A stretch of 64,000 nt of DNA from Thuidium tamariscinum. Its lineage: Eukaryota > Streptophyta > Bryopsida > Hypnales > Thuidiaceae. The position numbers were made by a program, and so were the translations under genes. Positions 1 through 13,407 of this stretch are shown here, one piece after another. Position 1 is the stretch's first letter. Each line of letters opens with the position of its first letter. The stretch is from positions 24,735,369-24,799,368 of the forward strand of contig OX344754.2 in assembly GCA_947034885.2 (NCBI GenBank), in the 5' to 3' direction. The notes under the pieces were generated by a model. That model did no database searches. It worked only from the letters and a program-made list of their open reading frames with translations, and was not told the origin of the DNA.

Positions 1-902
1 TCATATGGTATGATTCTTTGAATTTTATCATTGCAAATCTTCCATATGTAAATTTGATTTGCACTTCAATTTCAATTTAATCTTGAGAAGACTAAAATAA
101 TATTCACCTAGAAAAATATAATTTCCAATGCAATTCAATTACCTAAATTTTGTAAAAACATAGACTATTGTCTTTCTTCTTTGTAAGACTATGCTTTATT
201 AATGAATAGATGCTATTAAATGATTTAAGAAAATAACGCCATCTTAGAAACTTTAGAATAATTCATATATTGTAAAGATAAACTAATTGTCATTTTTTCT
301 TAAAAAACTTTCTAATTTGAATAAGTTTATTTTGTGTAAGAAGTAATAAACTTAAATCAACCTTTGAAAATTCTTTTAGTTATGACTTTGAAATAAGCTT
401 CACTTTGAACATCTCAAGGTTCAATATGCAAACTTTACAATCTTAATATTAAATTTAATCTTTGAAACTTTATGATTTTGTGAATGGATATGTAGTTATT
501 TCTAAAAATTATTCTTTAAATTTAATTTTAATAAACATGGGGAGAACTTGCATGTAGAAAATATGACTAATTATAGTAAAAACTTGAAGCAAACACTTGA
601 AGTTTGTCATCTTAAATTATATACTATTAAAAAAAATAAAAATCACTTTGCTAATAACTATATATAATTAATTTTAAATTGTTACAATACTTAAATGAAA
701 ACTTTACAAATCTATCAACAACATTCATGTAGATTGTTTAACGTGTATGAATTCATCGATGAAAGTAGAAAATAAATGCATAGTAATATAGAATTTTCAT
801 ATCACATTTGTGTACTAGAAAAATATTATAAAGAAATTGAAACCTATAATTGCTTCATCTTCAAATAATTGCCACTTACAATATTTTGGTTTTGATCCTC
901 AA

Positions 903-3565
903 GAATATCAGCAATAACAACTTCAATGGGACATTCTCTACAAATATTCACATCATTCCCCATATCATGGATTTATCCCATAACCAATTCAAAGATATCA
1001 AATTTCATGTATACAATGAAACCACACCTTCAAATGACAGAGCCTTTCTACCATCAGTTGAAGAAATGTAAGATTCAAACAATTATTTTTGAAATTTTGA
1101 AGTTGGTTCAAATATTCAGAGAGTGCACTTATATTAGCTATTGACATTTGTTTTGTGTTGGTCTTTCTTTAAATATTTCCAAAACAACAATTTAAGTGGA
1201 CAATTTTTGGCTACAATTTTAACTGCGTCAAGTCTACAAATTTTGTAAGTTAATCCAAGTCATATCTACATACAATTACAATTGTCATCATAGTTTATTC
1301 TAGTTTGTAATCTTTATTTATGACTTTTTCTAACCTTATTGTATCTTTCTTCTAAAATGTGTTGAAGATGCGCAATCAAACAAAACTACAATGACAACTG
1401 AATAGGGATTCTTCATGGTATTATCTATAATTTGTCTTTATCTTTTGAGGTTTTTGAATGGAATCTAAGATAAATTATAGATTCTTAATTTATAAAAGCT
1501 TTGATAAAAATATGGAGTGAGTTATTTATTGATCTCTCTTCTTTAGATGGAAGACAACCTTTCTACTTTTCAAAATTCTAATGAATTCTACAATTCACCT
1601 TTCTTCATCTATATTTTTTTGAGGTTTTATACCTAAGTTACTTACTATCCACATTGATTTTTCAGGGATGCTAGTGAAAATCAATATCAGACTTTACAAC
1701 TTCCAATTCATCAATTAGAGACTTCCAGCTTATTACAAGTATTTATAACAAATAATAAACTTGATGTGGTGCAATATCCAAAGAATGGGAGATTGTCAAG
1801 CTACAACCTCCAATTCTCAAGTTTACTTTTGTAAGTACTTTTGATTTTATTCATTTTGTGATTTATTTTAAAAATTCATTATTTCATTTTTTTTGAATAA
1901 ATTGAATTTGATTTTGTTGATATCTAGTTGTACTTATCATTGGAAGGTCTAATTAGTGTCTTGATTGAATTTGCATATACAATTGATAGCCTTGGAGGCA
2001 ATCCTATATGCAAAAAAATTAAAAATACAGTTTTATCAAGCATATGTCGCTTGAATCGAACGGATGAACCACAACTTGGTATGATATCTATTCCATATAC
2101 TTTATACATGTCATGTAAATTAATTGAAATTCATTTTCAAGTATTGGTAAAAAAATGATTAAATAATGACAATATGAAATTATTCACTAATTAAAGCCTT
2201 GCTCATTTAAAAAATATTGGTATAAATATGATCAAAATTAAAGAAATTTGTTGGAAAGCAATAACATTCTTTTGACAACCAATGCTTTGTTTTTGAATTT
2301 GAATTTTGTATTTATATGAAAAATATGAGACTAATATGCTTTCTATATTTTGTATACTGAAAAAACACGCTTTAATCAAAATTCACTTCAAATTTGAAAC
2401 AAGGATGAAATTTGAATGGTGCATCTCAATTAAAATAAAAAATTAACCTTCATTTTGTTTAGAAAAGTTGGCAAATTTGGCCTACATAAAAGGACTATGA
2501 TTGAAATTTGTTGTTTTAACCAATTGTGTACAATTCTTGGCACTTTCAATGGATGAAAATGTGAATAATATTTTTTGAATATATCAAAAACAAAAGGCAT
2601 TGGTGTGATTTTATGTTCTTCTAAGTTTAAATGAATCAGTTTAGAAAAATCCATTCATTAATCATTATTGCCATCTATTTGATGTAGCATTTCAAAAAAT
2701 AATATTAGCATGTGGTTGGTAAAATGGGATGCATTTGGAAATGAAGAAGTTATCAACATGAATTCCCATCTTTCATTCCTACATTTAATTTCAACCTCAA
2801 GTTGTCATCAATAAGCATGACATATGAGTTTCTATTAAATTTTTGTTAACTTGGTGATGTTATGATTTACTTAGCACTTTACTTGTGATATGATTTCTAT
2901 GCACAAATCCAAATCAAATTAAGTTTTCATGGATTATTGTTGACATTTTGTTGTTGAAATAGTTATTCGAAAGTCTACAAAGATGAAGGTTATAATTGCA
3001 ACATCAACATCATCATTAGCTCTTGCATTACTACTTTTGGTAATTGGTGTATATGTATGGCGCTTGATGGGTAGAATCAAAACTCTTCATATCATTTTGG
3101 AAGGTGAAATAGCCTTGGTCTTCCTCAAATTTCTTTTTTGAAAAAGACTAGTGCAATAAAGAAAATTTTAAATGTCAACATTGCCAACATACAAAAGTAT
3201 GGATTATCAATGTAAATAATCAATCAACTCATTTACCTCATTTGAATGTATTGTTTTGATATAGAGTACTAATTTATTTATAAATCCATCTAGCTTTTAA
3301 ATTTGCAATTGATTAATTCCTACCTTAATATAGTTGTCAAATATTTGAAGGCCTTGACATATAGTTACATGCCTATATGTATGTGCAATATTTGGAAATT
3401 CATGAAGGTGTTTGTATTGATAATATATATGGTTTGGTGATGTCAGAATTTGATAAGAAAGAAGTGAAGCCCAATTTATACTCTTACAAAGAAGTGAAAT
3501 TGGCTACAAACAACTTTGACAAGTACAACAAACTTGGTGAAGGAGGCTTTGGTGTGGTATACAAG
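903..3565 (+). pseudogene. LRR receptor-like kinase, left copy, 5' half (broken)
   Basis: Exons matching the right copy one for one: LRR exons 903-1067, 1173-1244 and 1666-1830; an exon 1928-2078 with the GGNPIC/SICRLN cysteine pair that closes the ectodomain; a transmembrane exon 2963-3103 (ATSTSSLALALLLLVIGVYV, then basic residues); and the first kinase exon 3447-3565 with the glycine loop GEGGFGVVYK. Exon lengths equal those of the right copy. Two splice acceptors are lost compared with the right copy: AG is AA at 902 and AA at 1172 (both G to A). The next kinase exon lies 31.8 kb downstream because a CACTA element occupies the intron. Together with the lesions in the 3' half this is a pseudogene. 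The upstream LRR exons lie outside the window. Confidence 0.85.
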
Positions 3566-3938
3566 GTACAATATATGTTTGAATGCCCATGTCTTTAATG
3601 TTGTGATAGTGTAGGAAAATTTACTTGCTTTAGAATCATCTTTCTAAAAGACTTTAATAGCTTTGTAGAGTTGATTTGTTTTATCAATAGCAAAGTCAAA
3701 TTATAAATATGGCCAAACCATATCTTATAAGTATTCAATTTTATAAACCAAATTCAAGTATTTAAAGAAATGAATTAATGAAATGATTCAATATTAGGTT
3801 ATAATTGATCCAAAAAAACATTCTACAAATTTTTATGTGTGGGAAAATTGTAATTTTCTTGTTTACAAAAAAATTTGTCTTTTATAAAAAAAAATGTGCT
3901 TATATCACATTTAGAAAGTAATTGGTCTTTAGTACTCT

Positions 3939-3968
3939 CACTACAAAAAAAGAGGGGTAAAAATGACT
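3939..3968 (+). repeat. Left TIR of the 30-kb CACTA element
   Basis: Begins CACTACAAAAAAAGAGGGGT and continues to AAATGACT at 3968. It differs from the inverted right end only at TIR positions 13 and 22. The preceding TCT (3936-3938) is the target-site duplication. Confidence 0.93.
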
Positions 3969-4299
3969 CCAAAGAATGACTGCTTGTCCGGTTTTACTAG
4001 AAAATGACTGCAGATTCTATAATTGCACCAAATTTGCACTGTCCAATGGTTAAAGTCATTTTTCTGTCATTTTGCACGACTCGCAGATGAAGTAATGATG
4101 AAGTGCAACATTCACTACAACTATTCATTGAAAAATGACATTGACAATACAAGGGGGAATAGGGGGTATCTAATATGGATGCTAAAGTCATTAACAACTA
4201 CTTGGTGTTATTAACTGTGACTGCGCATCACTATTGCACGACTCCAAAATGACTTAAGCGACTTCAAAATGACTTAAATGACTCCAAAAAGCCAAATTC

Positions 4300-5110
4300 A
4301 GATTTTTTTAATACAAAGGACGGGCAGGGCAGTTTCTTGACATGGGCTTTAGTTATTCTTGCGTGACTATAATGCAACTGCACATCACTATTGTATGACT
4401 CAAAAATGACTTAAGTGTCTCTTTTAAAGCCAAGTACAGATTTTCTATATATAAAATGGATAGGGCAATTTGCTGACGTGGACTTTAGTCATTCTTATGT
4501 GACTACAATGCAACTGCACATCACTACTACATGACTCCAAAATGACTTAAGTGTCCCTTTTAAAGCTAAGTGAATATTTTCTATATAAAAAATGGATAGG
4601 TCAATTTGATGACATGGACTTGAGTCATTTTTGTACAACTACAATGTGACTGCACATTACTACTACGTGACTCCAAAATGACTTAAGTGTCCCTTTTAAA
4701 GCTAAGTGAATATTTTCTATATAAAAAATGGATAGGGCAATTTGATGACGTGGATTTTAGTCATTTTTGTGTGACTACAATGCGACTGCACATTTCTTCT
4801 ACGTGACTTCCAAATGACTCAAGTGTCCTTTGTAAAGCTAAGTGAAGATTTTTTATATAAAGATGGATAGGACAATTTGCTAATGTGAACTTTAGTCATT
4901 CTTGTGTGACTATAATGCAATTGCACATCATTGCTACGTGATTCCAAAATGACTTAAATATTCCTTTTATAGCTTAGTCAAGATTTTTATGTAGAAAAGA
5001 TGGATAAGACAATTTGTTGATATGGACTTTAGTCGCCCTTGTGTTAGTGCAATGCAACTACACATGACTACTACGTGACTTTAAATTGACTTAAATACTT
5101 TTAAAATGTG
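4300..5110. repeat. Left subterminal tandem repeat, about 136-bp unit
   Basis: About six diverged units. The landmark CTCCAAAATGACTTAA recurs near 4398, 4533, 4670, 4806, 4941 and 5078, giving spacings of 135-138 bp. Each unit also has GACTTTAGTCATT, TGACTACAATGCAACTGCAC and a TAAAGCTAAGT block. The TGACT/AGTCA words recur on both strands, as expected of transposase-binding subterminal repeats. Confidence 0.85.
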
Positions 5111-6265
5111 CTTAATGCTAAAATGCACTAAAAAAGTACAATGATTCTTGCAATGACCCTTTGGGATTTTTCAACACTCATACGCTAATATCCTTTTAAA
5201 GCTAATAAATTATCTTACCGGATAAGCAACTCCCATATTATATGGCCCTAACTAGAATTATTTATAATACATTTTAGTCTAATCTTAAGGAACATAATTT
5301 ATTTAAATGTAGAAAATTCTTGAAGCCCTTTTAACAAAGAATCCAAAATTGTAATTACATATATGAAACTAATATTCTTCGAAGACAATAATAGCATTAA
5401 AAAAATTAATTATATGAATTTTTTTAATACACATATTATAGAACAAGATATCCAATATTTTACATTTAAAAAATTAGTTAATTTTAATTAGAAGAAATTA
5501 AATATATGAAAATTTTAAAACTATGCATAAATGTTTCAATTCTTCATATATATTGTGATTTTTTTTTAAATTGAACACAACCTAAAATTTTCTATACTTA
5601 ATTTTTAATAATTTTTTATTTTTCAAAGTCTTTGTATAATTTGATATATTTACAAAATCCATCTTTTGAGAATCTAAGTTGTTTTATTGCCAATGCCCCT
5701 TATGTATAATACAAGAATTCTGTACCTAGGGTTATCTTTTATTCTTTTCAATTTTTTAGTCCTAGTTTATTTCTTAGGAGGATCACTCTATAGAAATTTT
5801 GTATATCATATGCAAGTGATTTTTGACCCCTTATTAATTTTTTAATAAACTATAAAAATTCAACCAATAATTTTGATCTTTGATTGATAATGACTATAGA
5901 TTTCTATTGTCAAAAATTTCACTTCAAATAATATATAATATGACTTTTAAGATAGATTGAAAAATGAATTGAAATGAGTCATTATGATGTGTGTTTTAAT
6001 TCAAACAGTTATAGAAAATACAATTTCATAACCATGGCATCAATATTTAAGAAATGAGGGGTCCAAAATCTTTATAGACACTAGTAGGAGCCCCTGATTT
6101 TTTGGATGTCATAGATGAACGAACAAGTTTTTGCGAACATATGTATGAAGAGAAAATTTATGCCAATCGGTGCTCATTGAATGTGATGTTGAAATGAACG
6201 CTACGAAATCAGAGTTTTGACATGGTCATGCCGAGACTCACATCCATGCTGCAAGTAACATTTGA
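5111..6265. other. AT-rich DNA, no gene recognised
   Basis: Long A and T runs, no long open frame and no recognisable repeat boundary. It lies inside the CACTA element between the subterminal repeats and a short coding-like segment. Confidence 0.5.
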
Positions 6266-6454
6266 TTTAGCAAACTCAATTTTATTGGACATCCTAGAGA
6301 ACAAGGAAGTGTACAAGGGGTCTGGGATTTTATTATCAAGCAAGGTAAGTTCTGTGCAGTTACTATACTAGGAGGTAAAATGCTGCCCAAAGGTGCAGAA
6401 GTTATTGGTGGGGCAGTTACTTTGATTTCGGGCATACAGAACTTCCATGGATGA
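6266..6454 (+). pseudogene. Short coding-like segment, family not recognised
   Basis: An open stretch of 62 codons between an in-frame TGA (6263-6265) and the TGA at 6452-6454, locally less AT-rich than its surroundings. It has no start codon in a useful place. The translation is balanced and glycine-rich and includes GSVQGVWDFIIKQGKFCAVT and LPKGAEVIGGAVTLISG, which looks like real protein rather than random AT-rich reading. I do not recognise the family. It could be one exon of a fourth captured gene, or chance. Confidence 0.35.
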
Positions 6455-8321
6455 ATGAAGCTGATGTTCCCAAATTTGGTTTTCATTTCTAAACCATAGC
6501 ATTCTGAACTGTAAGTGCCTTCAAACTGGTGGCAACACGTTCTAATCCTTCCTACACTTTGAAGTTAAAACAAACCAAGCCGCATTTAGCTATTCAGTTA
6601 TTCAGAGTATTTGAAAATTCGTGGCTCCTCTTCAAATTAGCAAGGTTAAAAAGAGAGTGAATATGATTTCAGTTTTGAACATTGTCTAATTGAAAGCTAT
6701 AAAACATTGATTTCTTCTATTTATTTTAAATGTACTATCAGAAAATGATAATAACTACAAACAAGATTAAAGTAATTTCTGAAGGAGTTTTGAAATCGTT
6801 TATAATGTTTTCGGAATATTTTTGAATGTTTGGAATCCCTCTAAAACCTTTTTGAATTTTTCATAAATCTTTCAAAACCTTTTCAAAATATTCGAAGATC
6901 CTATTCAAATTTAGAACTTCAATCTTTTTTTTAAAGTCTTGGAAGTTGATAAGTAAATAGGAATAAATTGAAATTGATTTGAATCAATTGAAATCTAAAA
7001 AAGCAAATTAACTTTCCAATATGTTTAGAAATCATTTGGAATTTCTTGAAATGTTCTGATTTTGATCTACAATTTGAATTAAATTTGTATCAAATACAAT
7101 TTGAATTTGTTTTTGATTTGAATTCCAGTCAAATTGAATTATGACGATTGAAACTGAAAATTCCATCAAAGCATTTATCGAATTTGTATATACTTCCATT
7201 TGTAATTAAAACAATGGAATGAATGTTGAAACTTTGATTCAATGCAGTCTATACAATTTGATTTTTTGGAAAATCCTTTTTCTATTTCTACTACCATGTT
7301 TTCCCAATACAGTTTTCTATTCGATTAGAATTAGAACTTTGAAGTTCTTTGAATTTCCAACTCATATTGGTAAATATTTATGTTATATACCTCATTTGAT
7401 TATACGTCTACGTTTTGAATCCAAAATAGTTCATTATTCTGCCATTTCTGAATCTTTCATGAACTCTCAATTATTTGATGAACATGAGCTTTCCAAGCCT
7501 TTCATTGTGAACTACTTTATTGTACTGAAAGTTTCAATTTCAGGAAATTGTGTAGACTCCTAAAAGGGGCCAAAACTTTTTTTTGGCCCAATTTCAAGGC
7601 ATACATTGGGCACTCCACATTGTGTTTGATTATATTCTCAAATACTCAAGGTTGTTCTAGAAAATAAATTCTAACTTCAAATAGAATTGCATTTTCAAAT
7701 AGCATTTCATGAAGGTTGTAATCCTATAGGTTGAATTATCAAGAAAAAAATTTATAACGTACAACTGAAGAATCTGAATAATTTTTCCCACACCTGTATA
7801 ATTAACTTGAGTAAATGGAGACTTCACATGTACTTGGAACACCGTGTCTGAGTTTAAAGCAATTGATTTTCGAAAATTCTTGGGATTGTCAGTACAGTCT
7901 ACCAGGTTTAATTTAATTTTAAGCTTGTTGTGGAATTGTTTTTTTATCGCAAACACTAATTGAAATTGAAATTGAAATTGTGAAAATATAATCATATTCA
8001 GGGTATATGCCTAATTAACACCATAAATTGAAGTCTTAGCAACTAGCTTGAAGCTTGTTTTTTTCTTCAAAAGGAATAGCAACATAATAATTTGAGTTAA
8101 AACTAGACTTTTGACTTCAAATTATGGTAATACCTATATACTCTTTATTACATATGTGATTTATTCACACTTTTTTATTCACACTATTTCATTATTTTTA
8201 TTCAATGAATGTATGTTGTAAATGCTTTTTTAGTGATATAATTTGAATAACTTAACCACCTTCTTATAGTACATATGTTTGTTTTTCTAATATCACTCTA
8301 CTATGACTGAATGAGGTTTAA
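6455..8321. other. AT-rich DNA with one unremarkable 114-codon ORF
   Basis: Contains an open frame 7219-7563 (+) and one at 7657-7995 (-). Both are rich in Phe, Ile, Leu and Asn as expected from AT-rich noncoding DNA and match nothing I know. No splice structure or repeat ends are visible. Confidence 0.45.
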
Positions 8322-9037
8322 CCTTGGAATGCCGCCAACACCATTTTGAGGTGTTTGGATGACAGTCCAGGGTCAAAAGAAGAACCAAACAGTAGTTTTT
8401 TCATCCACTTTTTTCAAATGACCTTTCATGTTGAGTTACAAAGTGTATCCAACTGAGTTTTTAGTCTAACTAATGTTTGTTTTCATATAGTTGAGAGAAA
8501 ACGGATGGCAAAATTTGCCATTTTAATGTATTTTGAGAAATTGAGTAAATCTAAAATTTGTCCTTGAAAACGACATTTTTTGAATTTGAAGCCAACTAAT
8601 GAAATAGAGGTTCTCTACTCTAGTTTCTTCTCCAATTTGAATTTTGGCAAAATTCGTAAAATTGAATATTTTATTGCAATTTGAACTTTGGCTGTATTTT
8701 TAATGTCCACTGCATTTTAATTATAGATGTACACGGAAAATACATTTACACCATGATGTTTGTCATTGTAATATTCACACATGGTGAAATTTTCAGCTTT
8801 TTTGAGATTATTTTCTATTTGATATGAGTTTTTCTTCAATTTTTCTTCAAAAAATTCCAGAAAATACAATTTTCCTCAAAAAAATCTGAATTTTTTTTGA
8901 ATTACAGAGTACATGTAGTTTCGTCTTTAAAAAATAAAATAAAAATTTTTCATACACATCTGGTTTGAAGATGGCAACAAACTGGATGACTGAAAGTGAG
9001 TCCTGAAACCAGTGGTAATAGGTCCGTCCTTTAAGGG
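8322..9037. mobile_element. TTAA-flanked (piggyBac-like) non-autonomous element, copy 1
   Basis: Flanked by TTAA at 8318-8321 and 9038-9041. The right end reads CCTTTAAGGG next to TTAA, matching the CCC(C/T)TAAAGG end typical of this family in the window. The left end, CCTTGGAATGCC, is diverged. About 716 bp with no coding sequence. Assignment rests on the ends only. Confidence 0.5.
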
Positions 9038-9842
9038 TTAATCTTTTACTTTTTGTATGTTCTCAAGTTTTTGATTAAATTGTAAGTGGTTCAGCTTGTA
9101 CTCATTCAAAAATCATATCTCATACAGTTTATTCAACCTCCTAGCACCCCACTTGTATTAAGAGCTTCTCTTTTCTTCCATTGAAGCACCAAAGTTAGTA
9201 ATGTTCAAAGATTCCTTTCCTTTGCTATTAAAACACTTTGCACTATAGGGTGTTGTAACATTCATCCCCTTCAATAAAAAAATAGAATCAGTCTTGGGAT
9301 TTTGAATTATTTATATTTCAATTTAAATTGTTAAAGTTTAAATAATTAAAATTTAACAAATTAAATTTTATTTAGTGTGCATGGTTCTTCCTATATGGTA
9401 CCTTACGAGGTAAATTTGTGGTTTATGAGATAAAAATAATATTTTATGACATGGTTGTTGTTCTGCTTTTACATGGTACCTTCATGAAGACACTCACCCT
9501 CCTTGACACAGTGGACCAAAACTTTGCTGAAATGTGTACAAATCAAGCCTTTGACATCCGGTTTAATTTTATAACGAAAACACAGAAAATTTTGCTAGAA
9601 AGAACATCAATTTTCCTTTCAGTGACACTGTAATAGTTCTTGTATGTTTACTTCAACCTACTAAAACTTGAAGCCACAGATGCTCAATGTATTTTACATT
9701 GCAAACTTCGATGCAATTAAGATCTTTGCACATTGATAACATAATTTGTGCACTTGCACTAAAGTATGTGAGTGCATACATCCAACTAGTCATGCATTGG
9801 ACTATGTTCTTGCTCACCCACATCTCCAGTGACTCTTATGTA
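9038..9842. other. Unassigned AT-rich segment
   Basis: Nothing beyond a 71-codon chance frame at 9418-9633; no splice sites or repeat ends that I can support. Confidence 0.4.
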
Positions 9843-10117
9843 AGGTAGGTACACCCAAAAGCGCCACTTATTCATACTGAGCCTACTTCCTACGATTAAT
9901 GAGTTCAAATTTTTATATAGTCTTGTTGGCAAAGTGAAAGCATGTTCCAACGCACCAAAGAACGTAGGATTTAGATACTGTATGCAAAAGTTATTAACAG
10001 TCAAAGTCTGTTTTCTGAAAGTGCCATCTATAGTCTGTGAACATGACTGATTTCGGAAATGTATGTGCACTATAGATGGCGCTTTTAGGAACATGGCGCT
10101 TTTGGGTGTACCGACCT
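9843..10117. mobile_element. TA-flanked MITE, copy A
   Basis: TIRs AGGTAGGTACACCCAAAAGC and the inverse, with TA at 9841-9842 and 10118-10119. A TA target fits Tc1/mariner-type (Stowaway-like) insertion. The inside also holds a shorter inverted repeat around the GCCATCTATAGT words. A second copy, 273 bp, lies in the opposite internal orientation at 51101-51373. Confidence 0.85.
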
Positions 10118-12318
10118 TACACGCCGCCTTCTACAATGGTCTCCCTCATTGGCTCTGTCGCAAACATGGCTGGTTGCAAGCCTCACTATAAGAAACCCAT
10201 GTTTTTTTTGGTGTCAGGCCAAAAACGTAACATGTTTAAAAAAACTTTATATGTTTTATAGAACATTGGGATGTCCAGTGAATGAAGGCTACAAAAATTG
10301 GAAGATTTAATTAAATATTATAAAAAGCATGCTAAATTATTGTCACAACAAATTGGTGTTATCCAAAACAATGATGTAGTTTAAAACATGGTTGTCAACA
10401 TAAAAATGTTTTTAAAATCATCCAAAAAAACATTCATAGCCACATCATCATTGTTGGTCAAACTTAATTAAAGCAATTAACAAAATTCTAGTTTGGTCAG
10501 AGGTAAAATGACTGACCACGATAAAAAAGATGAAAACGAGTAGATGGTGTGGAAATTAGGTGACATGGCATCTGATATGGAAATTACGTGATGTGGACAT
10601 AGTATGCTGACGTGGCATGCCACATCAGCGATCATGACAGACCTATGTTACAACTTTGGATGCTTATTTAAACATCATACTAAACATAAAGATGTTTTTA
10701 AAGACATCACTGTTAGCAAAATTGTTATTTACTGTTTGCAATCATAACATCAAAGCAAATGTTAATCACTGTGCAATTCATAACATCAAAAACGATAAGC
10801 AAACCTTAGGCAAGCTAATGGAGATGTCTTCTTTGATGTAAGCATGACTATAAAATGACCATCAACAAAGGCTTTCATGTGTTGTAAACATCCATATTTT
10901 TTCTCTTTCCTTTTGTTGAGCATATTCTTTACTTGATAAAAACATTTTTTCCTTATAATTCCAATTCCAATAGTTTTTGGTAAAATAAGAATTTTTTTAA
11001 TTTATTCATGACATTATTTCAATTAAATATTGTCATTAGGGAATCTAGGACACTTATATTCTTTATATTATTGTAGTTGAGTATTTCTCTTATTACAAGA
11101 TTAGAAAATCCCATTTTCTCATTTTTTTTTTACTACAATTGTATACAAGGACTAAAAAAGAATAACAACACAATTTGTATTTTTTGCACTATATGTTACA
11201 ATTGCATATATTTCTTGCAATAATAAGAACACCCATATTTTTTAAAATCGAAGGTAAGTATTTTTTTTCAATATAAGATTGGAAGATTTCAATTTCTTTG
11301 TTTGTTACAATAGAAATTCTCTTCAAATGAATAAGCACACAATTCATATTCTTTTCACTATTTGAAGTTTAATATTGTCTCTTTACAAATCTAAACATCC
11401 ATGTTTTTATTATTATTAATTACATTTGAGTATTAGTAACACCTACCTTTTTTTATATGAAATAACTTTAGTTTATAAGATTAAAATCATGTATGCCTTT
11501 TTCAAAATTTCAATACATAAAGTAATTAATTTCTTCAAGTGATTACAGTAACACCCACATTTTTTTCTTTTTTAAGGCAATTCCTAGGACAATTGACCTT
11601 TTCTGTTAGAAGAATGAGGAGATCCAAATAATCTTTTCATTATTGAAGTTTGGCTTTTCCTTTAGAAAATACCAACATTCATTTCTTTTTCTTTGTTACA
11701 ATTGGATATATCTTTACAAGACTAAGACACACTTTCTTTGTAATGAGGGTGGAATAGATTTTTTCTACAAAAAATTAAGACTTGCAATATATTTTAGTCT
11801 CACAATTGATGAAATTTACCTTACTAAAATTATAACATTTTATATTTCTTCCTTCTCTTAGATTTGACAATTTACAACTTGGGGGGGCGGGGGGAAGCAT
11901 TGTTGAAAAACATAGGAACAATGTGTAATAAAATATAGGGTCTAATATATTCATTGCACGTAAAATTTGTAAAAAATTATATTTATTATAGGGTGCTTTA
12001 AAATTGTGAAACATGCATGATTATATAGACTATAGAGTTAGACATAATACAATAAATTATGTAAAGAGTACATATAAAATAGTATATACAAATGTGAGTA
12101 ACTAAAAAAAGGGTTATAGATTACCATATGAAGCTTTAAATGTATTCATGAATGGGGTGATTTGTCATAAAAATTTTCCCATATTCTAAATGGAGTACTT
12201 CATTGCAAGGTACATATGGTATATGCAAAAAATACTTTAAAATTTTGTATCTAAGGGAAAAAAAATGGGGTGTAATCTTGAAAAGATTGGGGTCTATAGG
12301 AAAATAATGAGGTATAAT
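10118..12318. other. AT-rich DNA, no gene recognised
   Basis: A short GC-richer patch follows the MITE (10120-10200), and repeats of ACGTGG/TGACGTGGCATGCCACA type occur near 10560-10630. From 10900 on it is poly-T/poly-A rich; a G-run occurs at about 11880-11895. Open frames here are short and unconvincing. Confidence 0.45.
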
Positions 12319-13089
12319 CCCTAGAGAACCAAGGCCTTATTTTTTTGTTAAAAAATTAAAAAAAATTCTATTTCTATAGCAAAGGGTAAAAAAAATTTGA
12401 AAACTATTTTTTCTACAAATCTAACCATAGTATTTTTAGTATGAGAGCATGTGGAATAAATTTCAAAATTTTGAACAACATAGACTGTAAGATTTTTTTG
12501 TTAAAGTAGAAAAAACCGGTTTTTTAGCACATTGTAAGGTTTAATTTTTTTGACTTTAAGCCTTCTTAACTTTATTTTTTTTCACTATAGAGTTTTGAGC
12601 TTTAAATCTTTGAAATGTATAATTGAGTTCAGACTCTAGGGGAAAAAACTATACAGAAAAGCTTAATTTTTATTCTTTAAAAAAGTATTATGTAGAAGTA
12701 GGTATGAAATGGAAGGAAAAGTTAAATAATATCTTGAAGGTGGAAATACAATGCACTAATTCTAATGGTGGAATTGTTCTAGGAAAAAAATAAACCATCT
12801 GGCAATTTTTTTTAAAATATTAAAAATTGCATTTGAAATTGAATCCTACAAGTTATTTTTCTTTAAACTCAAATTTTCAAAATTTATTTTGTTGCCTGAT
12901 TTCCCTTATTTTGAGTGATTTTGAATATAACTTTTATTCCTAAGCATCAATTGAAAAAATTATATTCCCATGAAGACAATAAACATTTCTATCTTCAAAT
13001 TTTAAAAAAGGAAATCAGGATAAAATTTGAACTTGTAGGTACCTGCCCAAAATTCCATTTGTTCCTCAAAGGAAAATGGTTTTTCGGGG
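12319..13089. mobile_element. TTAA-family element, copy 2 (degraded ends)
   Basis: Starts CCCTAGAGAACCAAGGCC and ends TTTTTCGGGG, flanked by TAAT/ATAA instead of TTAA. The start is like the copies at 34468 and 40602 (inverse), including the later CTAACCATAG word, and the end (ACCTGCCCAAAAT before the terminus) is like the copy 47447-48370. Confidence 0.65.
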
Positions 13090-13407
13090 ATAAGTAATAT
13101 ATTATATATTAAAATGCCCACCAAAAAAATTATAATTACCAATACGATGTAATTAATTAATCACCAAAATTTATCTTTAATTTAAAAAATACTATGTCTT
13201 TTCATGAATTTTGCAAGGTAAATAGTCCCCTTTTAAATAAGTCATTACTATAGGTGTATGCAAAATATAAGAGAGAGTGCCACTTCTTAGGACTACATAA
13301 GTCTTCAATAAGAATAAACGAGACGTGTGGGCCCTTGAGAATCACCTAAAAAACAATAAAACCCAAGGAGATCACTAACATATTTCTATTGTAACCACAT
13401 GCTTTAA

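Noticed and set aside
4300-5110. CRISPR-like or satellite array
   Set aside because: Units diverge throughout with no conserved repeat/variable spacer pattern, and they lie at the end of a CACTA element.
7219-7563. 114-codon open frame in AT-rich DNA
   Set aside because: Composition is what AT-rich noncoding DNA gives; no domain, no splice context, no recognisable relative.
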